Assembly (NCBI GenBank): GCA_947496605.1
Contig: CANMDF010000002.1
Span: 558,001-622,000 of the forward strand
Direction: 5' to 3'
Origin: an uncultured Paracoccaceae bacterium
GTDB taxonomy: Bacteria > Pseudomonadota > Alphaproteobacteria > Rhodobacterales > Rhodobacteraceae
Length of the DNA: 64,000 nucleotides
The notes under the pieces are model-generated. The model was not told the DNA's origin, did not search any database, and saw only the letters and a program-made list of their open reading frames with translations. Shown here in pieces: positions 9,549-17,945 of the stretch; positions within the stretch are counted from its first letter, which is position 1; every line of letters begins with the position of its first letter. The position numbers and the translations under genes were made by a program.

Positions 9549-10376
9549 TTAAAAGTCTGCTGTGACCCCTGGCAGATCCAACGCTTTGATCAGTTCGCGC
9601 AGTTCTTGGCGTGCAGCGACGTTGGAAATATTCATGCCTTTCACGCCAATATCGCGTAGGTCCAACAAGGTCAGTCCGCGCGGGAAAAGTTCGCGGAAAA
9701 TGACACGTTCATTGAAGCCTGGCGCCGTCCGAAATCCGATCCGTGACGCCAGTTTTGCAATAGCCCGTTCCATCTTTTGCTTGTTCACCATCGCCTGTGC
9801 GCCCATCCGGTTGCGTACCACGATCCAGTCAATGGGTTTCAACCCAGCTTGGCTACGCAGCTGCCGCGCGTTCCATACCATCTCAGAATATACCGATGGT
9901 CCCGTGATCTCTTCGCCGTCGCTGTCAACATGGGCCAGCAGGTCAAAGTCGATGAAGCTGTCGTTCAAGGGGGTGATCAACGTGTCGGCCAGCGAATGCG
10001 CTACTTGACTAAGGCGCGTGTGTGATCCGGGGCAATCAATAAGGATGAAATCAGCATTCGTTTCCATCTTGGCTACAGCCATGGAAAGACGATGGTCAAA
10101 GGCGTTTTCACCGGGCTTCAGTAGGCTTTGATCAATATCAGGAAGGTCGTAATAGGACGGCGTGGGTAAGCTGAGCCCCTTTTTGTCCAAAAACGCCTGA
10201 CGGTTTAAGATATACCGCCCAAGCGTTTTTTGCCGCAAATCAAGATCAAGCGTGCCGACCCTATGCCCCATGCGCGCAAGGGCTGTCGCCACATGCATTG
10301 AGACAGTCGATTTGCCTGCGCCGCCTTTTTCGTTACCGACCACGATGATATGCGCCACTGACCGATTCCCCGTCAT
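9549..10376 (-). CDS. mipZ: ParA-family division-plane positioning ATPase MipZ
   Basis: MipZ is the ParA-like ATPase that, in Caulobacter and relatives, forms a bipolar gradient and inhibits FtsZ away from midcell. Evidence is the deviant Walker A GNEKGGAGKSTVSMH near residues 13-27, the RVGTLDLDLRQ strand with the MipZ-type dimerisation and DNA-binding neighbourhood, IDCPG as switch II, and LDLRDIGVKGMNIS near the C terminus. I start at ATG 10376 because the extra 19 residues upstream are unrelated to the family. It stands alone, divergent from the DEAD-box helicase gene. Confidence 0.9.
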   Translation of the reverse strand: MTGNRSVAHIIVVGNEKGGAGKSTVSMHVATALARMGHRVGTLDLDLRQKTLGRYILNRQAFLDKKGLSLPTPSYYDLPDIDQSLLKPGENAFDHRLSMAVAKMETNADFILIDCPGSHTRLSQVAHSLADTLITPLNDSFIDFDLLAHVDSDGEEITGPSVYSEMVWNARQLRSQAGLKPIDWIVVRNRMGAQAMVNKQKMERAIAKLASRIGFRTAPGFNERVIFRELFPRGLTLLDLRDIGVKGMNISNVAARQELRELIKALDLPGVTADF

Positions 10377-10726
10377 TTTATGCTTTGAGATACTATATGA
10401 TGTGGCTGTTGCGAGGGGAAGCACATGCAACACCTAAGGCTGCATTTTCACCAACCCTTGACACATGCCGCAGAAACCCTCATGTGCCGATCAACCGACG
10501 CAAGCTGCCGCGTGAGCAGAGCGAGACCGTAGGGTCCATCCGCAAGGCGTCGATTACTTTCAGGTTCCCACATCACGCAGGGGTCCCGCGCCACATCGGC
10601 GCCCGGACAATGCGGTCTCGGCAGTCAGCATATTGGCGCAACCTTGCTATGGGTTCATCGCAGTCGGCGGTGGGCCAAATGATATGCGCGGGCTGCAGGC
10701 CTGCTTAGAAATTAGGATATCCATTC
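10377..10726. other. 350-bp divergent intergenic region, possible helicase leader
   Basis: No gene is convincing here. A TTGACA-like box at about 10457-10462 is embedded in a CACATG...CATGTG inverted pair, but no clear -10 follows. The half nearest the helicase has GC-rich complementary pieces and a GCAGGCCTGC palindrome just before the start, so a structured 5' leader is possible. DEAD-box helicase genes in other bacteria often carry long cold-responsive leaders; applying that here is inference. Confidence 0.35.
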
Positions 10727-12034
10727 ATGGATTTTGACATGTTGGGCCTCGCGCCCCGTCTCGTAAACGTACTTAAAGAACAAGGGATCACCGATCCCAC
10801 CCCTATTCAAACCCAAGCCATCCCACACGCCATGAATGGCCGCGATGTGATGGGTCTGGCCCAAACCGGCAGTGGTAAGACCGCAGCTTTTGGCTTGCCG
10901 ATGATCCACGCGCTGTTGAAGGCTGGTGTGAAACCTAATCCGAAAACATCGCGCGGTCTGATCCTTGCGCCAACGCGCGAACTGGCCAAACAGATTGCCG
11001 ATAACCTGACCGCCTATACCAAAGGCACGCACCTCAAAGTGGCTTTGGTCGTTGGTGGCGCGGGCATCGTCGCCCAGACTAAACGTCTTGCTGGCGGTGT
11101 TGACCTGCTGGTGGCGACACCGGGCCGCCTGATCGACTTGCTTGATCGTCGCGCTGTGCGTTTGGATGAAACCATATATCTGGTTCTGGACGAGGCCGAT
11201 CAAATGCTCGACATGGGCTTTATCCACGCGCTGCGCCGGATTGCGCCGCTGCTGGCCAAAGACCGCCAGACCATGATGTTCTCGGCCACAATGCCGAAAC
11301 TGATGGGCGAATTGGCGGGCACTTACCTGACAGACGCCGTGCGTGTGCAGGTCAACCCTCCGGGCCAAGCTGTGAAGAAAATCAACCAGTCGGTGCACTT
11401 CGTGGCGCAAGCGGCGAAAACTGACCTGTTGATCGAATTGCTGGATAAACACCGCGACGAGTTGGCGATCGTGTTTGGACGTACCAAGCATGGCTGTGAA
11501 AAGCTGTATAAAGTGCTTGAGAAGAAAGGCTTCGCTGCGGCATCAATCCACGGCAACAAATCCCAAGGCCAGCGCCAACGCGCATTGGAAGCCTTCAAAG
11601 CAGGCAAGACCCGCGTACTGGTCGCAACTGATGTGGCCGCCCGTGGTCTCGACATCCCAGATGTGCGGTTCGTTTATAACTATGATCTGCCAAACGTCGC
11701 TGAAAACTACGTGCACCGGATTGGACGGACGGCGCGTGCCGGTGCAGACGGATCGGCGGTCGCCTTGGTCGCACCTGATGAGATGATCGAGCTGAAAGAC
11801 ATCGAAAAGGCGATGAAGGATACCATTCCTGTCGCTTCTGGTCGCGAATGGGAAATCCAGCCGGGTCAGAAAAAGCGGCCCAACGGCGGTGGTGGTGGAC
11901 GTCGCGGTGGCGGCGGCGGACAACGCTCCGGCGCGCCGCGTGCGGCTGGAAAACCAGGCGGTGGTCAGGGCAAACCGGGTGGGCGTCGTCGTGGCGGCGG
12001 TGGTAACCGGTCGCGCGGTCAATCGGCAGCTTAA
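10727..12034 (+). CDS. DEAD-box ATP-dependent RNA helicase (RhlE-like)
   Basis: A 435-aa DEAD-box helicase. All core motifs are present: Q motif (GITDPTPIQTQAIP), motif I AQTGSGKTAAF near 45-55, Ia PTRELAKQI, Ib TPGRL, motif II LDEADQMLD near 151-159, motif III SAT, motif IV IVFGRTKHG, V ATDVAARGLDIPDV and VI HRIGRTARAG. The last 50 residues are a low-complexity Gly/Arg tail (RRGGGGGQRSG-type repeats) of the kind that binds RNA non-specifically and may promote condensate formation. Likely roles are ribosome assembly or RNA turnover in the cold. The stop overlaps the DUF1992 gene's stop by 4 nt. Confidence 0.95.
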   Translation: MDFDMLGLAPRLVNVLKEQGITDPTPIQTQAIPHAMNGRDVMGLAQTGSGKTAAFGLPMIHALLKAGVKPNPKTSRGLILAPTRELAKQIADNLTAYTKGTHLKVALVVGGAGIVAQTKRLAGGVDLLVATPGRLIDLLDRRAVRLDETIYLVLDEADQMLDMGFIHALRRIAPLLAKDRQTMMFSATMPKLMGELAGTYLTDAVRVQVNPPGQAVKKINQSVHFVAQAAKTDLLIELLDKHRDELAIVFGRTKHGCEKLYKVLEKKGFAAASIHGNKSQGQRQRALEAFKAGKTRVLVATDVAARGLDIPDVRFVYNYDLPNVAENYVHRIGRTARAGADGSAVALVAPDEMIELKDIEKAMKDTIPVASGREWEIQPGQKKRPNGGGGGRRGGGGGQRSGAPRAAGKPGGGQGKPGGRRRGGGGNRSRGQSAA

Positions 12035-12345
12035 CCGTATTTACGGAACGCTTCCATTTCGATGGCAAGTTTGGTGTGAAGCTCTGACAGGCGGAATTGA
12101 ACGGCCTTGCGGTCCGTCTCATCTGTGAGAGTCTTCAACGCGTCCTGCGCGGCAAGGATCTGCTGGCGCAGGACAACAACTGGCGATGTCGCGTCTGCCT
12201 CCTTCATCATCCGATGAAGCACGGCGTTTTGTGGATCATCTAAATGCGTCAATGGCTTGCCTTCACCGGGCAGGTCGTCAAAATCGCCGCGCTTCTCTGC
12301 ATTCTGTACAATTTGATCTATCAATCCGCTGAGTGGATGATGCAT
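12031..12345 (-). CDS. DUF1992 domain protein (DnaJ-related small protein)
   Basis: A 104-aa protein matching the DUF1992 pattern: HPLSGLIDQIVQNAEKRG at the N terminus, the hallmark GDFDDLPGEGKPL at residues 20-32, and a helical C-terminal half. The family is often annotated as a DnaJ-homologue of unknown function, although no J domain with HPD is present here. It ends tail to tail with the helicase gene and lies 25 nt downstream of the homocysteine methyltransferase gene on the same strand, so those two may form a transcript. Confidence 0.85.
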   Translation of the reverse strand: MHHPLSGLIDQIVQNAEKRGDFDDLPGEGKPLTHLDDPQNAVLHRMMKEADATSPVVVLRQQILAAQDALKTLTDETDRKAVQFRLSELHTKLAIEMEAFRKYG

Positions 12346-12370
12346 TGCTTTTCACTCCATCAAAGTGCTA

Positions 12371-13312
12371 TCAAAGTGGCTGAGATGCAGCCGCCCTCGC
12401 AATTTCTGTCATATGTCGCATATCTGTGCCGCAACACCCACCAAGCACCCGGATCTGCGGATATTCTTGGCGAATGTCTGCAAGTTGGCGTGCTAACTCT
12501 TGCGGGTTCCCGGCATCTAATTTAGTCGCCTCGTCTAATTCGGCATGGCTGCACCGCGAGGCATTGGCGACAAGCCCGCCCAATCGCTGAAACGCATCTG
12601 AGCCATCCAGAATGTTACGGAAATGTTCAGGGTGTGCGCAGTTGATCATGAAGTAAGCACAATAACCGTCTGTCGCGTCGTCGACCTGTGCAATGGCATC
12701 TGCCAGCGGCATTCCTGTTGGCAAACGTCCGTCGGTTTCGACCGTGAAGGCGATGACAACAGGTAGGTTGCTAGAGCGGGCTGCCCGGATGATCCCAATG
12801 GCTTCGGCAGGATAAGCAAGAGTGTAGCCGCTAATCACATCAACGGCGGTATCCGCGAAAACGGAAATCTGATGGCTATGATAGCCTTCGGCCATGTCCG
12901 CTGACATCCGGACTTCGGGTGCATAAGCATCGTCACGAGGCCCTATATTGGCACTGAGCACCGCATGATGTGCGCCTGCCTTTTCTACGGCCTGCGCCAT
13001 CGACGCGACAGCTTGCACATTGAACACTGCCAGTTCTTCTGGTGAATAGCCTAGCACTGCACCTCGGTCGCGGTTCGCTACCCATGTGGGACTTTCTAGG
13101 ATCACGCCCACATTTTGTGCTGTTCCAAGTTGGATCATAGCGTCAAAATACTGTTCTAGAATGCTACGCCCTTCGTCTGTCGAAAGAAGCGGAAACGATG
13201 CAAAGCCCGGCAGGTCAATGCCCCGGGAGAAGATTAGATCGGTCTCCATGCCGACATATGCGAGGTAGAGGCCGGTGTCTTGCTTGAGAAACTTAGACCT
13301 ATCGGGTGACAT
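12371..13312 (-). CDS. homocysteine S-methyltransferase family protein
   Basis: A 313-aa zinc-dependent methyltransferase of the pfam02574 type, which moves a methyl group from S-methylmethionine, SAM or betaine-like donors onto homocysteine. The two zinc-ligand regions are visible: NCAHPEH near residue 225 and the vicinal cysteines in LGGCCGTDMRH near residue 295. The N-terminal barrel has LAYVGMETDLIF in place of the usual DGGxxT motif, so the substrate may differ from the MmuM type. It is single-domain and lacks the cobalamin modules of MetH. An AGGA site lies upstream of the ATG. Confidence 0.85.
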   Translation of the reverse strand: MSPDRSKFLKQDTGLYLAYVGMETDLIFSRGIDLPGFASFPLLSTDEGRSILEQYFDAMIQLGTAQNVGVILESPTWVANRDRGAVLGYSPEELAVFNVQAVASMAQAVEKAGAHHAVLSANIGPRDDAYAPEVRMSADMAEGYHSHQISVFADTAVDVISGYTLAYPAEAIGIIRAARSSNLPVVIAFTVETDGRLPTGMPLADAIAQVDDATDGYCAYFMINCAHPEHFRNILDGSDAFQRLGGLVANASRCSHAELDEATKLDAGNPQELARQLADIRQEYPQIRVLGGCCGTDMRHMTEIARAAASQPL

Positions 13313-13495
13313 CGTGCGTTTTCCTGAACCTTCTTTGCGATCAGTCTAAGGTAGCACAAGGGAGCTCGGGTGCCCATAAAGCGATACGGTACTTACAGAT
13401 CCATCAATGGATTGCAGAATGCCGCTTCCAGAAATTTGCATGAACCCTAAGATTTTGCTCTTATCCTAGAATAGGCTTGGTCGCAGGAGGACGAG

Positions 13496-14296
13496 ATGGC
13501 TGACCCCTTTCAAAATGTCGACGCCGCGGGTGCTGATTTCATCAAGGTCTTTGCTGACGCAATGGACGCACGGCAAGCTGACCCCTCAATGGAAGCCATC
13601 GTGGCGTCCTATCTGGCACAGCTTTCATTTGGACCAGACACCCTGACAATCGAAGTTGGTGCAGGTGCAGGTGCCGTGTCACGTAGGGTGGCCGCGGCAG
13701 CGGCGCCGGGGCGGGTGATCGGATATGAACCCTCCGCAGGTTTTGTCGACGAAGCGCGGGCGCGTGCCGTGGAACTCGAAAACCTGACCTTTGAACAGGC
13801 GGATGGGGCTTCGCTACCAGCAAAAGACGGCTCCGTTGATTCTGTCGTCATGCATACGGTGCTGACACATGTATCTGACCCCCAACCTCTTTTGGCCGAA
13901 GCGATGCGGGTGTTAAAGCCGGGGGGCAGGCTCGTGGTCTGTGACGCGGATTTCTCGAAAGGCTCGCTGGCGAGCTTTCCCAATGATCCGCTTGACGCCT
14001 GTGCTAAAACTTTCACGTCCGATTTTGTGACTGATGCATTCCTCGTCGCGCGTATCCGCGACCTGGCCGCAGCAGCCGGGTTCACTGTCGCAGATTTCCG
14101 ACTGGTGAACCGCGCGATCCTGGACAACATGCAAATGCTGCCTTGGGTATCAGAAACCTGCAAGCAAATGGTAGCGCGTGGTGATATCGGTCAACCGCTG
14201 GCCGACGCGATGGTTGGTGAATACCAGCGCCGTGCGAATAGCGGAAAGCTTTTTGGGTTCCAGGTAATGGGCACAATGATCGCCGACAAACCGTGA
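13496..14296 (+). CDS. class I SAM-dependent methyltransferase (type 11)
   Basis: A 266-aa Rossmann-fold methyltransferase. SAM motif I is TIEVGAGAGAVSRRV near residues 51-65, followed by the acidic end of strand two (IGYEPSAGFVDEA), and the post-I region ADGASLPAKDGSVDSVVMHTVLTHV that is typical of the Methyltransf_11 family. RVLKPGGRLVVCDADF is motif III. The substrate is unknown; such proteins act on small molecules, quinones or lipids. An aggagga site precedes the ATG by a few bases. It is monocistronic and closed by a bidirectional terminator shared with rpmE. Confidence 0.88.
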   Translation: MADPFQNVDAAGADFIKVFADAMDARQADPSMEAIVASYLAQLSFGPDTLTIEVGAGAGAVSRRVAAAAAPGRVIGYEPSAGFVDEARARAVELENLTFEQADGASLPAKDGSVDSVVMHTVLTHVSDPQPLLAEAMRVLKPGGRLVVCDADFSKGSLASFPNDPLDACAKTFTSDFVTDAFLVARIRDLAAAAGFTVADFRLVNRAILDNMQMLPWVSETCKQMVARGDIGQPLADAMVGEYQRRANSGKLFGFQVMGTMIADKP

Positions 14297-14302
14297 TACG
14301 AA

Positions 14303-14332
14303 AAACGCCGCCCCAAGGTGAGGGCGGCGTTT
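14303..14332. terminator. bidirectional terminator between methyltransferase gene and rpmE
   Basis: An 11-bp perfect stem (AAACGCCGCCC 14303-14313 with GGGCGGCGTTT 14322-14332) with an 8-nt loop. A T run follows on both strands (TTTGT on plus, GTTTTTCG on minus), so it can end both converging transcripts. Confidence 0.9.
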
Positions 14333-14356
14333 GTCTTCATAGCAATGCAAGGGTTT

Positions 14357-14578
14357 TTAGAAACCAAGACCTGCATATTTGTTCTTAAACTTGGACACAC
14401 GGCCACCGGCATCCATCAAGCGTGTGGAACCACCGTTCCATGCAGGGTGCACGGATGGATCAATATCCAGCGACATTGTATCGCCTTCTTTGCCCCAAGT
14501 GGACTTCATCTGAACCACAGTGCCATCGGTCATTTTGACGTCGATGATGTGGTAGTCGGGATGCGTATCTTTTTTCAT
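14357..14578 (-). CDS. rpmE: 50S ribosomal protein L31 (zinc-free type)
   Basis: L31 of the large ribosomal subunit, 73 aa. It begins [20 protein letters not shown]; the position that carries CxxC in zinc-binding L31 has no cysteines, and the whole protein is cysteine-free, so this is the zinc-independent form. The TWGKEGDT and [10 protein letters not shown] segments are typical of alphaproteobacterial L31. It lies 11 nt downstream of rplS on the same strand, and the pair is closed by the bidirectional terminator. Confidence 0.97.
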   Translation of the reverse strand: MKKDTHPDYHIIDVKMTDGTVVQMKSTWGKEGDTMSLDIDPSVHPAWNGGSTRLMDAGGRVSKFKNKYAGLGF

Positions 14579-14589
14579 GTGATTGATCC

Positions 14590-14973
14590 TTACGCTTCGG
14601 CGCCCTTAGGCGCTTTGTAGTTGGTGACCTCTGCGATACGTGCGGACTTACCGCGACGTGAACGCAGATAGTACAGCTTGGCGCGACGCACGCGACCACG
14701 GCGAACCACGGTGATGCTATCGATGTTTGTGGAGTGCAGAGGGAAAACACGCTCTACACCTTCGCCAAAGGAAATCTTGCGCACTGTGAAAGAGCCGGCA
14801 ATGCCTTTGCCGTTCTTACGGGCGATGCACACGCCCTCGTAGTTCTGCACACGGCTGCGTGTGCCTTCGGTCACTTTGTAACCGACGCGGATGGTGTCAC
14901 CCGCTTTAAAGTCTGGGATTGTAGCCCCAAGTGCGGCGACTTGTTCCGCTTCGAGTTGTGCGATCAGGTCCAT
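14590..14973 (-). CDS. rplS: 50S ribosomal protein L19
   Basis: L19, 127 aa, sits at the subunit interface of the ribosome. Diagnostic sequence includes [12 protein letters not shown] near 25-36, [14 protein letters not shown] near 41-54, [17 protein letters not shown] near 65-81 and the basic [16 protein letters not shown] near 88-103. An aaaggag site lies 5-10 nt before the ATG. Its gene is separated from trmD by an ABM-family gene, whereas trmD and rplS are direct neighbours in many bacteria. rpmE follows closely. Confidence 0.98.
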   Translation of the reverse strand: MDLIAQLEAEQVAALGATIPDFKAGDTIRVGYKVTEGTRSRVQNYEGVCIARKNGKGIAGSFTVRKISFGEGVERVFPLHSTNIDSITVVRRGRVRRAKLYYLRSRRGKSARIAEVTNYKAPKGAEA

Positions 14974-15229
14974 CTGAAACGCTCCTTTAAAATGCTTGCG
15001 GTTATCCGCAATGTTTGTTTGCGTGGCTCAGAGCTCTGTGTCGTTCCCGGGTCCAGTCACCTGCCCGCCAGAGATGCGTCATCATTTGTTTGTTGTGATT
15101 GTCCGGCCTGTCTGGTGAGTGCCGCACCAACGAAGGTACGCTCGAAATCCAGATGGTCCCATAAACCAACACCCGGAATCAGCACAGCCGACCGAGAATG
15201 CTGCCGTATAAGCGGGCGAGCCCAGCGGA
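14974..15229 (-). promoter_or_regulatory. 256-bp region upstream of rplS, probable promoter/leader
   Basis: This gap between the ABM gene and rplS has no open frame I trust. Close to rplS, on the minus strand, TTGCGGATAACCGCAA (about 15000) can fold into a small hairpin just before the aaaggag site. Its length is compatible with a separate promoter and leader for rplS-rpmE, but no firm -35/-10 pair is visible. Confidence 0.35.
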
Positions 15230-15577
15230 TCAAGGGGTTTTGGGGCGTTTCACTGGCCGATTATTCGGTGTGACTTGGGAAAGCACCCCATCGCCATATG
15301 ACTTCACCACCTCTGAGATCACCACATGAAACCCGCCATACCATTTTTGATACTGTTTCTTGGCTTCAAGGTGCAGCGGGTGGCTCGAAAACGCCTTTAA
15401 TGCGGCCTGATCTTCCCAATAATAGATCGAATTTTTCTTGGCCCCATCAGGCGTCACCCAATTCTCTTTTCCTAAGAACCCAGGCGTCGCTTCTGCGGCT
15501 TCAGCGATCAACCCGTCCAGATGAAAAAACTCTTCATCCAAATTGGTCTCCGTAAATATGAAACTCGCACTCAGCAT
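15230..15577 (-). CDS. antibiotic biosynthesis monooxygenase (ABM)-fold protein
   Basis: A 115-aa small alpha/beta-barrel protein of the ABM/heme-oxygenase-like family. The patterns ATPGFLGKENW at about residues 29-39, YYWEDQAALKAFSSHPLH near 52-69 and QKWYGGFHVVISEV near 76-89 match family members that bind small aromatic or haem-like ligands, or act as uncharacterised dimeric enzymes. The start is supported by GGAGG seven bases upstream. It sits between trmD and rplS, which is otherwise a translation cluster, so its presence there is probably positional. The last 12 residues are basic and non-conserved in appearance. Confidence 0.8.
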   Translation of the reverse strand: MLSASFIFTETNLDEEFFHLDGLIAEAAEATPGFLGKENWVTPDGAKKNSIYYWEDQAALKAFSSHPLHLEAKKQYQKWYGGFHVVISEVVKSYGDGVLSQVTPNNRPVKRPKTP

Positions 15578-15634
15578 TTCGCGGCCTCCATCAACTTTCT
15601 TTGTCCCGTCAAACTTCGGGGTGAGGCGAAGCCG

Positions 15635-15649
15635 AGGGGCAGCGCCCCT
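15635..15649. repeat. GC-rich hairpin at trmD 3' end
   Basis: AGGGGC-AGC-GCCCCT (15635-15649) forms a short hairpin that overlaps the trmD stop by two bases, and is followed on the plus strand by a run of six T. Similar GGGGC/GCCCC hairpins occur at 32507, 45297 and 53627 in this window at gene ends, which suggests a dispersed extragenic repeat. Confidence 0.5.
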
Positions 15650-16439
15650 ATTTTTTGGACAGTTTTTCCCACAAGTCAGGACGGCGATCTTTGGTTATTT
15701 TCTCGGCCATCGCGCGGCGCCATTCGGCAATTTTGGCATGGTTGCCCGACAAAAGTACCTCTGGAATTGGCAGACCTTGCCATTCTGCCGGCTTGGTAAA
15801 CTGCGGATGCTCTAAAAGGCCCGCAGAGAAGCTCTCTTCAACGGCGCTTTCCGCATTTCCCAACACGCCTGGCAACAAACGCACGGTCGCATCAATCATC
15901 GCTTGGGCCGCAATCTCGCCCCCAGTCATCACAAAATCACCAAGGCTGACTTCCTGAATGCCGAAGTGATGCAAGACTCGCTCGTCCACGCCTTCAAAAC
16001 GCCCGCACAGCATCGTCACACCATCCATACGCGCCCAGTCGCGGGCCATCGCCTGATCAAAGCGGCGACCACGCGGTGAAAGATAAACCAGCGGTGCTGT
16101 CCCTTTGGTACCGCGGCGCGCATCGCTGATCGCTTTTTCCAGCACATCCGCACGCAAAACCATGCCCGCACCACCCCCCGCAGGCGTGTCATCGACATTG
16201 CGGTGCTTGCCGATGCCATAATCGCGCAAATCATAGGTTTGCAGCTGCCACAGCCCATCTTGCAGAGCCTTGCCGGTCAAGCTTTCACCCAGAACACCGG
16301 GGAAGGCTTGCGGGAACAATGTAATGATCTGTGCGGTCCAAGAGCCTGCAATATCCGGCGTATCGGTCATCAACTCGCGTGGTTTCAGCGTCGGCCGAAC
16401 CGCAATGCGACCCGCAGATTTCGGCGTTTTCTTAGACAT
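15648..16439 (-). CDS. trmD: tRNA (guanine-N1)-methyltransferase TrmD
   Basis: TrmD methylates G37 of tRNAs with a G at position 36, which prevents +1 frameshifting. At 263 aa it has the SPOUT knot signatures: DDTPAGGGAGMVLRADV near residues 83-99, YLSPRGRRFDQ near 119-129, LLCGRFEGVDERV near 139-151, and GDFVMTGGE plus LSGNHAKIAEWR in the C-terminal domain. The first 35 residues precede the usual start of the catalytic domain (AQIITLFPQAF); such an extension is found in relatives, and an internal ATG at residue 24 is an alternative start. The gene overlaps the 3' end of rimM by 8 nt. Confidence 0.96.
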   Translation of the reverse strand: MSKKTPKSAGRIAVRPTLKPRELMTDTPDIAGSWTAQIITLFPQAFPGVLGESLTGKALQDGLWQLQTYDLRDYGIGKHRNVDDTPAGGGAGMVLRADVLEKAISDARRGTKGTAPLVYLSPRGRRFDQAMARDWARMDGVTMLCGRFEGVDERVLHHFGIQEVSLGDFVMTGGEIAAQAMIDATVRLLPGVLGNAESAVEESFSAGLLEHPQFTKPAEWQGLPIPEVLLSGNHAKIAEWRRAMAEKITKDRRPDLWEKLSKK

Positions 16440-16950
16440 CGGATGGAAACAACCCGTCAGGCGGGTCGGCCACGATGCGTTTTGCGGTCAGATCGACAGT
16501 TGGCACGATGGCTTGGGTAAAAGGCAACAGGATGGTCTCGGCCTGCCCTGGCACGATGACCTCCAGCAGATCGCCCGCGCCGTGGTCCATCACGTTCTTG
16601 ACCGTGCCCAGTGTCGTGCCGCCGGTGTCGACGACAGTCAGCCCCATCAGGTCGGCGTAGTAATATTCATCATTGGGCAAGGACGGCATAAGCGCCCGTT
16701 CAGCATAAAGGTCCATGTTGCGCAGAGCGTCGGCATCTTCTTTGGTGACAACCCCATCAATGCGGGCGGTGAAACCGTTCTTCAGCTGTCCGGTCAGAAT
16801 GACTTGCGCGAAGGCGCGACCGTCTTCGGTGTAAAGGGGCGTATAGTCGGAAATTGCCTGTGGATCAGCGCAAAAGGACTTCAGGCGCACTTCGCCCTGA
16901 ACGCCAAATGCGCCGCCAATGGCACCAACGATGACACGATCGCTCATCAA
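16432..16950 (-). CDS. rimM: ribosome maturation factor RimM
   Basis: RimM (172 aa) helps mature the head of the 30S subunit by binding S19. The N-terminal RimM beta-barrel starts VGAIGGAFGVQGEVRLKSF (residues 7-25), and the C-terminal PRC-barrel contains YYYADLMGLTVVDTGG near residues 96-111 and PFTQAIVPTVDL near 143-154. It overlaps trmD downstream and shares ATGA with the small membrane gene upstream. Order rpsP - small ORF - rimM - trmD is the standard cluster. Confidence 0.96.
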   Translation of the reverse strand: MMSDRVIVGAIGGAFGVQGEVRLKSFCADPQAISDYTPLYTEDGRAFAQVILTGQLKNGFTARIDGVVTKEDADALRNMDLYAERALMPSLPNDEYYYADLMGLTVVDTGGTTLGTVKNVMDHGAGDLLEVIVPGQAETILLPFTQAIVPTVDLTAKRIVADPPDGLFPSDV

Positions 16951-17093
16951 TTCAACTCCGGTCCAACGCAGATATTTTCAATCCATAGTCCGCCACCGCT
17001 TTCGCAGATTTCTTGGCTGCCTTGCCGTTCAAACAGCATGCCTGCCACGAAAGAAAACATCACCAAAATGATCGTGCGCAACAAGCGAAACAT
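16947..17093 (-). CDS. 48-residue single-helix membrane protein between rpsP and rimM
   Basis: A very short gene placed inside the rpsP-rimM-trmD cluster. The 48-aa product starts MFRLLRTIILVMFSFVAG, a single membrane helix at residues 4-20, then MLFERQGS and a short tail with two cysteines (EICESGGGLWIENICVG) that could form a disulfide outside. It overlaps rimM by 4 nt (ATGA), which supports real translation. An in-frame start at 17144 would add 17 unlikely residues. Function unknown; similar tiny proteins seem to recur at this locus in relatives, but I recall this only loosely. Confidence 0.65.
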   Translation of the reverse strand: MFRLLRTIILVMFSFVAGMLFERQGSQEICESGGGLWIENICVGPELN

Positions 17094-17155
17094 GAATGTA
17101 GTCCCAAAGGGAAGGGGGTGTTGCCCCGGTATGAACCGGGGCAAAGATCAGAGGT

Positions 17156-17572
17156 TTACTCTTCTGCGGCAGCTTCTTCTGCCACTTCTTCCGCAGGTGC
17201 CTCTTCAACAGGTGCGTTTGCGGCTTCTTCTGCAGCAGCCGCTTTGGCTGCTTTTTCTTCTGCGCGTGCTTGTGCAGCCTTGCCCGGTGTACCCTTTTTC
17301 GGGTTTGCGCGGTCTTTCTTAGGCAGCTCGCCTGCAGCTTCCAACATGCGTGATACGCGGTCAGTTGGCTGTGCGCCTTCGCCCAACCAGTACTTGATGC
17401 GCTCCATGTTCATTTTTACGCGCTCTTCGCTGTCTTTTGGCAGCATTGGGTTATATGTGCCCAGCTTTTCGATGAAACGGCCATCGCGCGGCATGCGGCT
17501 GTCGGCAGCCACAATTGCGTAAAATGGACGTTTCTTTGAGCCGCCACGGGCCAAACGGATTTTCATAGCCAT
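17156..17572 (-). CDS. rpsP: 30S ribosomal protein S16 with long acidic/Ala C-terminal tail
   Basis: S16 is an assembly protein of the small subunit. The core, [19 protein letters not shown] to about residue 85, is standard, with [14 protein letters not shown] and [16 protein letters not shown]. Beyond it an Ala/Glu/Lys-rich tail of about 50 residues (repeated EEAA, AAEE) makes the protein 138 aa, against about 80-90 in E. coli; such tails are usual in this bacterial group. An aaggag site 8 nt upstream supports the ATG at 17572. Confidence 0.97.
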   Translation of the reverse strand: MAMKIRLARGGSKKRPFYAIVAADSRMPRDGRFIEKLGTYNPMLPKDSEERVKMNMERIKYWLGEGAQPTDRVSRMLEAAGELPKKDRANPKKGTPGKAAQARAEEKAAKAAAAEEAANAPVEEAPAEEVAEEAAAEE

Positions 17573-17618
17573 GAGATAGTCTCCTTAAAGATCATGATGA
17601 GTGCGGGTTTCATCCGCA

Positions 17619-17915
17619 CTAGGATTGATGTTGTTTGTGGTGTTGGATGACTTCCTCAATAATGAAATTGAGGAATTTCTTGGCAAATTCCGGATCCAGA
17701 TTGGCCCGGTTTGCAAGGTCGGTGAGCCGCGCGATCTGGCTTTCTTCACGCGCGGGGTCTGATGGGGGTAGGTCATGTTCAGCTTTTAGCTTGCCCACGG
17801 CCTGTGTGTGCTTGAACCGTTCGCCCAGAGTATAGACGAGAATGGCATCAAGACGGTCGATGCTTTCGCGATGTCCTTTGAGGACCTCAGCGGCACGGGT
17901 TGTGGTGTCAGTCAT
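17619..17915 (-). CDS. chorismate mutase (AroQ-type)
   Basis: A 98-aa all-helical AroQ-type chorismate mutase that converts chorismate to prephenate for Phe and Tyr synthesis. Typical residues are SIDRLDAILVYTLGERFKHT (the LD..I...L..R pattern of helix 1, with the catalytic arginine), the KLKAEH lysine segment near residue 44, and the helix PEFAKKFLNFIIEEVIQHH with its final histidines. It is monofunctional, with no prephenate dehydratase domain. It sits directly upstream of rpsP on the same strand, 46 nt apart, and downstream of a GNAT gene. Confidence 0.92.
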   Translation of the reverse strand: MTDTTTRAAEVLKGHRESIDRLDAILVYTLGERFKHTQAVGKLKAEHDLPPSDPAREESQIARLTDLANRANLDPEFAKKFLNFIIEEVIQHHKQHQS

Positions 17916-17945
17916 AGGACCTTCCTTGTGCTGAATTGATGCTGG

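Noticed and set aside
16270..17322. 350-codon plus-strand open frame across trmD, rimM and rpsP
   Set aside because: It lies antisense to three securely identified genes and its sequence is low-complexity.
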